DNA of 64,000 bases from Xenopus tropicalis (lineage: Eukaryota > Chordata > Amphibia > Anura > Pipidae). The position numbers and the translations under genes were made by a program. Under the pieces are notes generated by a model. That model worked only from the letters and a program-made list of their open reading frames with translations. It had not been told where the DNA came from and made no database searches. Shown piece after piece: positions 11,169-48,600 of this stretch (position 1 is its first letter; each line of letters starts with the position of its first letter). Where the stretch lies: positions 44,021,142 through 44,085,141 of the forward strand of contig NC_030677.2 in assembly GCF_000004195.4 (NCBI RefSeq), given 5' to 3'.

Positions 11169-13260
11169 GAAGCTAACTGATCACAAACACAAATGTATAG
11201 AGAACCCCTAACAGAAGTGCACTTATAAATGCTTTTACATCCTAAGCATTTTAGGGTTAAAAAAAGCACCCCACCCGCACTTTTGCACAGTATCCCTGGA
11301 AGTCAGTGGGAACGGCAAGAGGTAGTTGGGAAGTTAATTTTTTACACCAGCAGCGAATCCACTAAGTCTCACATTAGCTGTAGGTCAGACTCTGTATGGC
11401 CCATCTTTAGCCTCCCCAAACAAAAAAGTCACCCTCCGCCTATGGTTCCACATTGTTCCAAGTATTCCCAGTATTAATCTCGGCCTGGCAGGAGGCAGAA
11501 GAACAGCAGACGAATGATATGCGATTAACAGGGCCCTAAAAAAAAAATAGTCTGTGGGGCTCAGCAGGATTGGGGTCCACCGGGAATTTTCCCAGTGTCC
11601 TGGTGGGCCGATCCGACCATGTGTTCAACATGAGCCAAGTAATCCAAGTTCAACTCAAAATGTATCTTGCCTATTCTTTTTATATACAAAAAATATTTTT
11701 TTATTATAAATCACTATTTTGGATTGCTATGTTGTTATTACCCTTAATGCATTTGCGCACCACAAGGAGTTGTTCTAGTTTCTAGTGTGTTTTCTGCTTT
11801 AGTGCTGTACTTTTCTACTGCCACAGTGAAGTGGCAGTTAGGATTGGAAAGGGGCTGTGAGGACAGAGCAGATGAAGATAAAAAAACCCTAACAAAAGAA
11901 AATTCAGATGCGCTGCGGAGGAGTCTGATGAAAGCCTTTGGGGAAGGAACTGATTCTTTTAATTGGAAATCAATGTCCAAGTTATCCATCCATGTTGTCA
12001 CTGGGGGACCATTAAAGTTATAATGAATTTCCATAATGAACTGGTAGTTTCCATGCTTGCCATTTAGATTGGAGACAGCAGTTTTACCTACACACAGTAC
12101 AGTACCACAAGCTTCAATTAACACACATGGGTTCTTTGAGCCAGTGACACAAAGGGCAATATCAAATGTACCCATTCCAAAGCCAAATGGTGATAGCAGA
12201 ATGTGTGAAGGCTATAGGTGTCATTTGCATGGCATTAAAAATCTGTCCCAATTGTGAATTGACCAATACACTAGATGAGGGCAGGGTTTCTGCAGTGTTT
12301 GGTGGATGAAGCTTTTTCACAAACTATTATTACCTCAAGGTGTATTCAGGGTCGAGTTTAGAATTTCCACTGAACCAGATAAAATCCAGCACATTATGGA
12401 AACCTTGCTAACTTGGCTAACTGATGTTATCTCATTTTTATTTATCACATATTTTCATTAAAAAAAATGTTAGATTGGAGCTATCGGTATAAAGGTGCAG
12501 TATACCCCTTTGCGACATGAGTGCAATAAATAGGGATTGAGGTGAACATACTGTACTTTTGCCTGTTGATTTAATCACACAAAATCTATGGTGTTTGTTA
12601 TTTCTTGAAATGAACTGGACAAACAAAGGATCTGATGTTACTCTTTGCTCATAAAATAACATCCAATAATCAATACTCAATAATCATTTTTTTGTGATTA
12701 AAATAATTGGCAAAAAATTGTGTTAGGCACATGCCCTTTTCATTGCACTCATGACAAGAAGGTGGTAGTCACCCACCAAGCAGCAAAGAGAAAGCTATCC
12801 ATGATGCACCTGTGCTTTGGCATAAGATGCTGCCCACATACAGCGCTTTTGGAATACTGGCAAATAATATGATTGCCAATAAGCCAAATGCTTACAGAAT
12901 GGCTAAACTGCAGCAATCTCATGGATCAGTTTATTTCTTGAAGTACAAGATGCAATTCTCAGTAAATGACAGAACCAATACATGAAGCTGAGTAATCAGC
13001 AAGCCCAGTTTTTATGTTGACTAATCCATACACCAAATGAAAACTGATATGTCCAGTTGCTCAGTAGGGTGGGCACACATTTATACTAATGATATAGAAG
13101 CTATACTGTATGTACACTATGGACATGTGTGACTGGCATAATGCCGGGTTCATATGGGCAATGAGAATTAAGCATATATACCTGACAAAAAAAGTCAAAA
13201 ATGTATAGTGCAATATTCTAAAAATGAGACATATGAAGATTCTATATCCAATGTATAAAG
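11169..13260. other. Intergenic DNA downstream of the KLKB1-like gene
   Basis: No second apple/protease gene copy, other coding exon or bounded element was recognised. Small open frames such as 11744-12175 (minus) have no recognisable motif. Confidence 0.5.
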
Positions 13261-13266
13261 TTTATT
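13261..13266 (-). terminator. Candidate poly(A) signal, KLKB1-like gene (distal)
   Basis: TTTATT on the plus strand is AATAAA on the gene strand, about 160 bases after the stop codon. A nearer candidate is at 13365-13370. Either could be used. Confidence 0.4.
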
Positions 13267-13364
13267 TGTTGGTTTGTATTCAGCAGAAGAATAAAAAAAC
13301 ACAGACTTTTCAGAAGTGTCATAGGGAAATATATACAGAAAAATATTTTTTTAAAATCTAGGTG

Positions 13365-13370
13365 TTTATT
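13365..13370 (-). terminator. Candidate poly(A) signal, KLKB1-like gene (proximal)
   Basis: AATAAA on the minus strand, about 58 bases after the TAA stop at 13428-13430. Confidence 0.4.
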
Positions 13371-13427
13371 GATGTCTGATAAAGAAAATTGAAATTGAAC
13401 AGTAGATAACACCATGCGTAAATTCTC

Positions 13428-39220
<25,793 letters not shown>

Positions 39221-39402
39221 CCTACAAGGCAACATATTAAGGTATGTGTAAGTAACAAAAACACCTCATTTCAGCAAATATACAATCGCTAATTAAAGAA
39301 TTGTGCAGGGCAATTTACTAATGAAAGCATTAGAGCACAGTATTCACCCTTATCTATAATCACTGCACCTCTACTTTTCTAATAAAGAAAATATTACTTT
39401 AC

Positions 39403-39552
39403 CTTTACCATTAAGTTTCCCACAGTTGCTGTCAGTGCTAATGTTTTTGCTGCTGAGTTCTTATCAAAAAGGAAAGCCTGTTTACTCTTGGTTAAATAGA
39501 TTTTAGGTACAATGTTCGACTACCAACTTGTTCAGTTCAATGTTTAAAAGGA
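39403..39552 (-). promoter_or_regulatory. Possible noncoding first exon and promoter, KLKB1-like gene
   Basis: On the gene strand a splice donor AAAG|GTAAAG lies at 39403/39402 (alternative ATG|GTAAAG at 39409/39408), and a TATA-like TTTTAAAC at about 39544-39551. The spacing suits a short 5' UTR exon starting near 39520. This is inference from position only. Confidence 0.3.
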
Positions 39553-40075
39553 TTAGGTCAACAGAAATTTCACAAGCATTATATCTGTCATTTTATAGCA
39601 CATCTGATATATTACAACATATATAAATAACTATATATATAAATCACTTTTTATTATGCCAGTGTCATTTATATATATATATATATATATATATAGGCAA
39701 ACAGAGTACCGCACACATAGGGACTTTATGAAAAAAACAAAAAAGGTTTATTGAAAGAGATCCGACGTTTCGAGCACCAAACTGTGCTCTTCTGTGTCTA
39801 TATATATATATATATATTATGTGAGATTATATACTAAAGTTATGTATGAATTACTAATACTACTTAGAAGTGCCACCCATTCTGACTGCACACTCACAGT
39901 GAAAGAGTCTTCACAAAAAAGCTACTTAAAGATTACCAAGTAAAATGTAAATATCTGTTTTTAAAAGGGCCACTTACAGCCATGCTCACATTGAGCAAAA
40001 TACATAGTGTCTTTATGGAAAATGTATTCTTTTATGTATTGTTTATTTTAAAACAGTAGTTTACCCATGTGCCAT

Positions 40076-41430
40076 TAAAGGGGTACTATTAATAGGGCTT
40101 GTGCTGAACATATTTTTTGCCTATTGTTTTAATAAAAAATAATCTATGGTTTTAGTTGGTCCTTCAGTTAAACAGGACAAATAAGGATACTAAAGCTTCT
40201 AAGGTAGATAATTAAATTACTAGTATGAAAATAATTACATTTTTCAAGCTGTACATTTCAATGCAGATAAACAGAGCTGCGGAAGGGAGTGGATCCACTT
40301 CTCTCAGCCTAAAAATAACACACAGGCTGAGAGAAGTGGAGCCAATGCTACATGTGCCCTTGTGTAAGGCCACTACTCACCTGCTGCACACTTGCAGATG
40401 TGTCAACAGTTGCACTTGTGTCGATCCCCGTGCTTGCATGCATTGTGATGCACTTTCGTACTCTCATGTGATGTGTGTTGATGTGTGCGCTTCTGCTAGG
40501 TCTTTTAAGAACACGCACACACTGGCATTATGTCTTCAGATCCTCTGGTTGCTTGCCCTCATTCTACGCTTGATCCAAGAAAAACCTTTTACCTTTTCTA
40601 TCTTTCCTGTCTTAGCTTCTGCTAAAACAGACTTACAGACAATTATCAGCAGTTATCAGCATTGTCTATTTTTGTAGCCACGAACTAGCGAATCACACAG
40701 TGTAGCCTTTAGGATAATTGTATTGGCCCCTGCAGATGTATTTATAAAAATAAAAATAACTATTTGTAAAGGAGTTGATTACAGGGTTTGTATGTTTTAA
40801 ATTATGCTATAATAAAGATGTATTGTGATTGTTTTGATTTTTAACTAAACTTGCCTCTGTAAACGGTTTACTTGACCCATAGCTGACCCACAAGCTTCCG
40901 CTGGCCCATGCAACTCTAGGCATTAAGGGTGGCAGGCCTAACTCTGCCCAGGGCCCTCCTACCACCTACTGTGGTTAAGGCAGGGGTAGAACATCAGATG
41001 GACTGGTCAGGAGAGTGACGTCACCAGCCATGGGCAGATTTAGGGATATCCAGAAAACAGATAGAGGATTGTGTCAGCCCAGCCCTGTCTTACCTGTGGG
41101 TTTTGGGCCAGGTCCCGTGAAATCCAGGCCCTGTGAAAACTTATGTAACTTCCATATCAAGCAATGATGAGCAGGTGGAAAGGGGTTCAACTGAGGGCAA
41201 ACTCCACTGACCCCCAATAAACTGAATGCCTTATTAGCACATTAATCAATTGATCTCTTTATATAAACTGCTTATTACATAGTAACATCAGCTGCCAATA
41301 AAGTTCTTTAACTCCTACTATTTGTCTAATGTTCGACAGAGATACCAGAACTGGTGTATAATAAATAAAAGAGATCCTACTCTATCAAGAAAATCATCAA
41401 AAAAAACCCAAACATAACAGCTTTAAAAAC
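40076..41430. other. Intergenic DNA between CYP4V2 and KLKB1-like gene
   Basis: No gene was recognised. It contains a perfect 17-bp hairpin at 40294-40340 (TCCACTTCTCTCAGCCT and its inverse, 13-base loop). The 40225-40677 plus-strand frame spans this hairpin and has no recognisable domain. Confidence 0.5.
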
Positions 41431-41494
41431 TAGAAATTTATTTAAATTGTTAGAAAAAAGCAACAAGGTTAAAGCATTGCAAGGAAAGTGCATA

Positions 41495-41500
41495 TTTATT
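41495..41500 (-). terminator. Candidate poly(A) signal, CYP4V2
   Basis: AATAAA on the minus strand about 820 bases after the stop codon; a second copy is at 41437-41442. Which is used cannot be told from sequence alone. Confidence 0.35.
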
Positions 41501-42321
41501 AGCCAAAATGTCACATCAGTCTATTGATTGTCCCTTTGCCATACATCTTTGTACACTGGACATGTTACCCTGCACATTATAAGAATATAACAATATAAGT
41601 ATTTAACAATATATGTATCTAATATAAGTATTAATATACGTATTTAATATTAAAAAAAAGTATTTAACAACATTTGTTAAATACAGAAAGAGTGCCTTCA
41701 TAGAGGGCATGAAACACAGGATTTCCAATATACAGTATATCATACACTTAAAAGAAGGATTACACCAGGGGTGCTCAGACTTTGCTGAGGTGGGATATAT
41801 TGGGTTATACTACAGTATGTGAATGAGTTGTAAGTGCAAAACAGATGCACACAGATTTTTGCAGAGTACCCCACCATACCTTACATCCAATAGGTGGTGA
41901 TCATATCAAGTACAAAGAATTCCTATCCAAGTACAAATTAGGTCTCGATAAACTCTGTTCTTTCTGTAAAACTGGCATCTGATGGCACCATTGGTAAAAA
42001 TAGAAGTTACATGTATCAAATGCAATGTCTGTAATAGGGTAATACAAACAGAGCAAAACCAAAACTCTGAATAAATCAATCATAGCTTCTGAAAGTAAAG
42101 CAGAATTACAAGGTACTTTCTTTCCATACAGTTGCTGCTATTTAGAATTAGATTGCAATGTTATATTTTTAAAGTATCTTTTACATTCTGTCTAGTAACC
42201 ATTCAAAATTTTGTGATATACTGTGATATATGTATAAACATAGAACAAAATGACCAGCAATTATAATTAATAACCAGTATTAGTTGCCACCCCAGAATTA
42301 GAAATTAAATGCTTATGTGTT

Positions 42322-42497
42322 TCAGGCAGTAGGGGCAGTTTCTCTGTTCTTCAGCTTAATCCACATGCCATCTTGGGGGCGGAGAATGAGCTCTCCTAGA
42401 AGGCAAAGTTCCTCACGTTTTTGACTCGCCTCTACCCAGTAATTTCTAAGTATAGAGGATAAGACAACCTTTTCTTCCATCAGAGCAAAACGCTGAC
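42322..42497 (-). CDS. cyp4v2: CYP4V2 exon 11
   Basis: 176 bp. Encodes [40 protein letters not shown] and the C-terminus ending RETAPTA, TGA. The acceptor is GTCTCTCAG. Confidence 0.96.
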
Positions 42498-42610
42498 CTG
42501 AGAGACATAAAAAAATTATATCAATTAAAAAAAATGAATTTAAGTTAATGGCCATTATGTATTATATAATCTTTGTAATGTTCTAACCATAGTACATATG
42601 GCATTTTGAT

Positions 42611-42647
<37 letters not shown>

Positions 42648-45600
42648 CACACACAGACACACACATATATATATAAATAAATTGCAGCAGCTCTATGATG
42701 ATGCTGGAATTCTGGGAGGGAAGTAATACTGTACATTGTATGTAATATCATGACTGATCTTTTGTGCTACTGCATATAGGCCCAGCCCAGGGTCACAGTC
42801 AATATCCTTGGCACAAAAACAAGACAGCAGTACAAAGCCCTGTAGAATAGTGCCATGGGCTGGTGCATTTTCAGCAAAGAGGAGTTCTTGCGGGGTCTGA
42901 ATTAAGATATTATAATCACTGGGTGGTGCCTAACAAATTAGCAATGTAATAGCGCAATAATGTCTTCATACCCGCATTACACACTCCTGTGAAATACCTG
43001 CCTGTGATTGATGCTTTATGATTATCATAGTTTTCTGGCTCTGCATTCAGATTTTGCCTTACACAGTATCTTTTTCTTAGGCCTCCCAGTCTCCTCCCAA
43101 CAGCCTATTCACTCTCAGTTTTATAATCCACAGCATAAAACTGTACCTTGGGGGAAGTTCTGATACAACTCAAGGTGTGACCAAAATCTAAATAAACTAC
43201 TAATCATAGAGAAAAAACAACAGAGGGACAGATATTTCCCACCCAATTTGTGCTTATACCATGTATTAAAGACAGTAATACAAATAGTGTTGGGGTTGTG
43301 GCTCAGTGGTCGGCACTGCTGCCTTTTAGTGCTGGGAGTCTTGGGTTAGACCTGGGCAAAATCTGCAAGGGAGTCTGTATGTTCTTTTAGTGGCTGCATG
43401 CACTTCTTCCCACACTTCAAAAACATAAAGGCAGGTTAATTGGCTCCTGAGGAAACAGATCCCTTTGTGTTGTGTGCATGTGATTTGTAAACCATTGAGC
43501 ATGAATGATGAGCAAATTCTGCAAAGGGAGGTATAAATGTGTTGGCGTTAAGGTTAGCGTGCCTTCTCCTAGAAAGCAGCTATCCCACAATGACCATGTA
43601 CAAAAACTGCTAATTGTTCAGAAAACATGACTTCTCACCAATGCAGTTTCTGAGTCCAGCTGAAAAGGGAATATAGGCATATGGATTGCGCCCACTTGCA
43701 TTTTCAGGAAAGAACCTTTCCGGTCTGAATTCTTCTGGTTCAGGAAAATATTCTGGATCACGATGCAGTGCGTAAGGAATAATGACAACATTCACTCCTT
43801 TTGGCACATGAAACCCTCCTGAAGAGAGAAATATAAAAAGACACAGTAAAGAATGATATGGTTGGAACAATCAGTGCACGGAGTATATTTTTTGGAACTT
43901 CTTATATTTATAAATAATACATAATATAAATATATATGTATAAAAACAGAGAGAATAAGACAAAGGGGAACATAAAGAGTTTAAAATATATGGGCCCCTT
44001 TCACCAATGATACACTCTCCAAAAAAACAAGATGGTCCGGACTACTCAAGAAACTGGGGCTGATTTATCAGCATAAATGCTAAAGTGCAGTTGCCAATTA
44101 CAACCTAGAAACATCTAGTTTGAACTGTCTACTCCAATAAAAATTCACAGTTTGTGTCTGGCCACCCAGGCTTTTATTGAAACTGACAGTGTGATAGGTT
44201 ATAGGCACTTTAGATTGTAAGCTCCAGTGTTGACAGATGAACAGTCTACGTAAAGTCCTGTGTAACATGTTGGCACTAACTAAAATATAGTAAATAATTA
44301 ATATCATTACTTTTAATATTTAGCAGAGGACAGTTGTCTGAAGTCTGTCTACTCTTCGAATTAGAGCTGATGTACATTATATGTGCACTAAGGTCCTGCA
44401 TGGCATTCTGTGCTAGTGCACATTCTTTGTTAGGCCTCTGCACTTGGAAACTGGAATGGAAATATATTTCTATTAGAGTTTTTTTAATCTAAATCTTATG
44501 TTTTGGAGTAAAATCTTAAAAGCATTACAGCTGCTGTACAGCTGGTCTGCCACTTATAGCAGGGTGGTATATGAGAGCTCATGAGTCAGAATCTTGGATA
44601 AAATAACCAAACACAAAATATGTCATAATCTCCCACAGATTTTTTTGCAATAGCAAAAGCACAAAGACACTCCATCTATCTCAGATCACATTATTATATT
44701 TAAAGCGTGTCTTACGGATACTGCAGTCTTCTGTAACTGTTCGACCAAACAACGGGACAGAAGGGTATATTCGAAGTGATTCTTTAATTACAGCTTCAAG
44801 ATAGCGCAACTTCTTCAGATCATCCATTGTGACAGGACGGTCAGATTTACCTGTTTTTAATCAAATAAAACAAGTCATTCCATAAGCTGCAGTTGTGGTC
44901 CATATGTTTGAACAAACAAGTCTTCATTTATCAATAATTTCCAAAGTTCAGTCCTTTAGCATAGATCTATAATATTTTTTTAGCAGATTAATGGACTCTG
45001 AGGCAAGGCTGACCCTTGCAAATGATTGACAGTCACAGGTGCTATGGTATTTAAAGTGATACTTCAAAGGCTAAACCGACAAATAGAGCCACGTAAGGCA
45101 GAATGTTTAAATCTTGATAGCTTTTTAATAAAAAATATCTGCAGTACAGTATATTAGTAAAAATTGCAATAATTACTCTTGTCATGTCAGTCTTGCAATA
45201 ACCAAGGCTTGAATACTAGGGGGTAAAACATATTGTGGCCGATTCACTTAAAGTCGATTAAACGAGCTAAAAATTTTATTGCTTCTTATTTTTGCGACTT
45301 AAAGCTTGATTCACTAAAAGGATACTAGTGATAATTAAAGGAGAAGAAAAGGCAAAGTCACTTGGGAGTGCCAAAATGCTAGGCACCCCTAAGTGACTTA
45401 AATCGCCTACCTTTTACCCCGGGCTGGTGCCCCTGTTCAGAGAGAACAGCACCAGCCCGGGGTACCTGCAGCGCTTCCTTCTTCCTGCTTTCGTGCGCGC
45501 GCATGCGCAGTAGAGTGAAAAAGCCGAACTTTAACAGAGAAGTCGGCTTTTCACTCAACTGCGCATGCGCCTGTCATTTAGTCCCAGCAAAACGAAGCAG

Positions 45601-48600
45601 GAAGGAGGAAGCGCATCGCTACAGGTACCCTGGGCTGGTGCTGTTTTCTCCTAACAGGGGCACCAGCCCGGGGTACAAAGTAAGCGATTAAAGTCACTTG
45701 GGGGTGCCTAACATTTTGGCACCTCCAAGTGACTTAGCCTTTCCTTGTCCTTTAAGAAGTGATGTTCTTGGCGTTATTTATCTTGCGATGACCAATTTTA
45801 AGCGGTATTTTCCGCACATGCAATATTAGCGCATGATATTACGCACGTAACCATTCGTTTTACTGAAAACTACTGTTCTGAAAATTACCATTTCCCTGAA
45901 AACTGGAGGATGCATCACTCTAGGATAATCAGAAGTTAATACTCAAGGTTTAGTTGTCTTGTAAGTGTACCAAAATCATGAAAGTTATTGGTGCTAATTG
46001 CACGGGGCAAATCTGCACCTGTGCTGGTAAATGTTGGCCTCTGAATAGGTGCTAGAAAGAGGTTTTGTGCATTTCTGCCTCTGTCCAATCTATCGATAAT
46101 CAGCAGCTGTTACTCTAAGGGGCAGTAAAATACCACCACTTTCTATTCATTCCTATAGGGTTTTTAGAAATAACATAATAGACAATTAAGTGTCACTATC
46201 ATTCTGATTTATGAAGTCCAACCTTACCAAAAACTTCATCCAGTTCTTTATGCACTTGTCTCTGAGCCTCTGGGTGTGAGCCAAGTAAAAACAAAGACCA
46301 GTTAAGGGCTGCAGCTGTTGTATCATGGCCCTAAATATTCAAATAGATTGATATAAAAAAAAATCAGGAGTTACATTAAGCCTTTTCCTACCATTTAAGT
46401 TTATGGCTCTTACACTAAAAAAAATAGTTTTACTATACGCACCCTCAAGGTTACATTAGTACATACTGGGTATCATTTCTTTCTGTCGTCTGATACAGTT
46501 GCAAACTTTCCACCAGGTCTAGTAACCGACAGCAACCAATAAACATGCAGCTTTCAGTGGTAACCTGTTTAAGAACAAACATCTGCCCTGGTTGCTAGGG
46601 GTTACTCAACCTTGTACATATTCTGCAACTTTTATTTTACTTTCGTTTGTCTTACTAATGACCCCTATTAGTGAGGTGCCTCAACAATAGGAAGCAGTAG
46701 CTTTCTTAGTATCCATGGATGTGACTCTGGCCTGTGACTTGCATGATCTGGAGGTACAGCAACACTTATATCATTTTTGTTCAATGCACGTGTTTTATCT
46801 GTGCATTTCTCATTAACTGCAATGGAAAGGGATTTTTAAGTGTTTTGTTGCCTCAACAAAATACAGGTAACTAAACTTATTAAACACTTGTAACCTCTAT
46901 TTCAGCTCAATAGCTGCCTTCCCAGACTAGTACCAGTAGAACATGGGTTACACTGTACTCTCTTACCCAGAATGGGCCTTCGCTAAGTGGAAGAGGAAGG
47001 TGAGGGAGTTGTGAAACTACACCTCTCTTGCTGCTATACAGAAAAATGAAAACAGAGGGCGCCAGAGGTTCTTGCAAATAACAAAATAATAATGTGTTTA
47101 TTGAACATCCACAGGGTTACTCACAATACATCTTCAGAGGCCAGTGGTACAGGCAACACATACAGAGTGTAATACAGACTGACACTCCCCTGCGGACAGA
47201 CTTGGCAGGAATCTCACTTCACCTTTGCGACACACCCCATAGTGGATCAGTGAATTCTCTATCCTGATTCCCTTGAATCTATCACTTGAATCCCTAAAGA
47301 TACTTCCAAAACTGCAAGTCCATGCAGGAGCTCAGACCTGCTCTTTCTAGCTCAACCCTAACTGCCTTACACTCCTAGGGGCAGATTTACTAATGCACGA
47401 ACGCTCGGAGCGTTCATTTGAATGCTCCGAGAGTATTTTCGCCGACTTTTTCAACGCTTGCACGGCTTTTTCGTATGCTTGCAAGAAAAAATCAGAAAGG
47501 TTTTTCCACTGTTTACAATCATTCGGTATGAAAATTTTGTGACTTTCGGATCGCCAATACGTTATTATCGTGACTAATACGATTTTTTCGTAAGCATTTT
47601 CGTGATATTTGCGCTCTTCAGAAATTTTCGTATCCAATCCGAATTTTTCCCATTCGTGATTCGAACTCGTGATTTGATTAATCTGCCCCCTAGAGTGTAC
47701 TATAAAGGGAGCTACACCTGCCATTATCTAATTATTTAAAGTTCACCACGTTTTGAGTTCTACAGAAAGACATGTATTTGGTACCTTATTAAATAGTTTT
47801 GCTATTTATTGTTAGATCCCACATTCAAAACTGTCTAATATAATATCTTTGGATTCAGTCTTGTTCTGTCTGACTTCAGTGAAGTTGGTGTTACACTTAA
47901 ATGATCTTAAGCACATATTCTTGAAAAGATCTGGAGCAAATGTTTAAAAAATGTAAAATCTCTTTGTGTCTTTTTATTGGGTAAAAACAGCAGCTGTAAG
48001 TCGACAATGACCATTAATGCTTTACTATAAACTTTACATAGTGAAAAGAAGTAATTCCATGTTACCTCAAACATGAAGGTATCAACTTCCTCACGGATAT
48101 CCATGTAGCTCATTTTATTGCCCGCATCATCTGTTGCCATTAGAAGCATATCTAGAAATGCACTTCTTTTCTTGGGCTTGTCTGACTCAGGATCACTATC
48201 ACAATGTTCTTTTTTTTGTTCTCCCATTTTCTTAAGCTCTTCTGCTCTTTCTAGAATAGCCTTTTCATACAGAAGAGTAGAAAAGTCAGTGAGATTAAAC
48301 ACAGGCTCTCCAGTCATACAGTATACATACACATGCACATACACATATATGTATATATGAAAAACAAATGTATGATACAGATTCTGTCACCTGAGTCCCA
48401 TTTTATCAATTTAATTTTTTCAACATGGGCTAATTTATAATGATGGTATTGTTCTACAGATAGAGTATCTGTATACCCAATAGGCGTATACTGTGTTCTC
48501 TTTCCTTTCTCTATAAAATGTAACAATGTAACAATGTATGTATAAATAAAAATAACTGGAAAAATAAAATGGCCATTTGAAAAAACTTTCACTGTAACTG

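Noticed and set aside
11744..12175. 143-codon minus-strand frame
   Set aside because: No motif is recognisable and overlapping plus-strand frames are equally open; it is treated as chance.
40225..40677. 150-codon plus-strand frame
   Set aside because: It spans a perfect hairpin and repeat-like GTGTG/CATGCA stretches, has no recognisable domain and no splice or Kozak support.
47347..47724. 125-codon minus-strand frame
   Set aside because: It lies within the MITE at 47376-47692; the homologous MITE at 33740-34054 gives a similar spurious frame.
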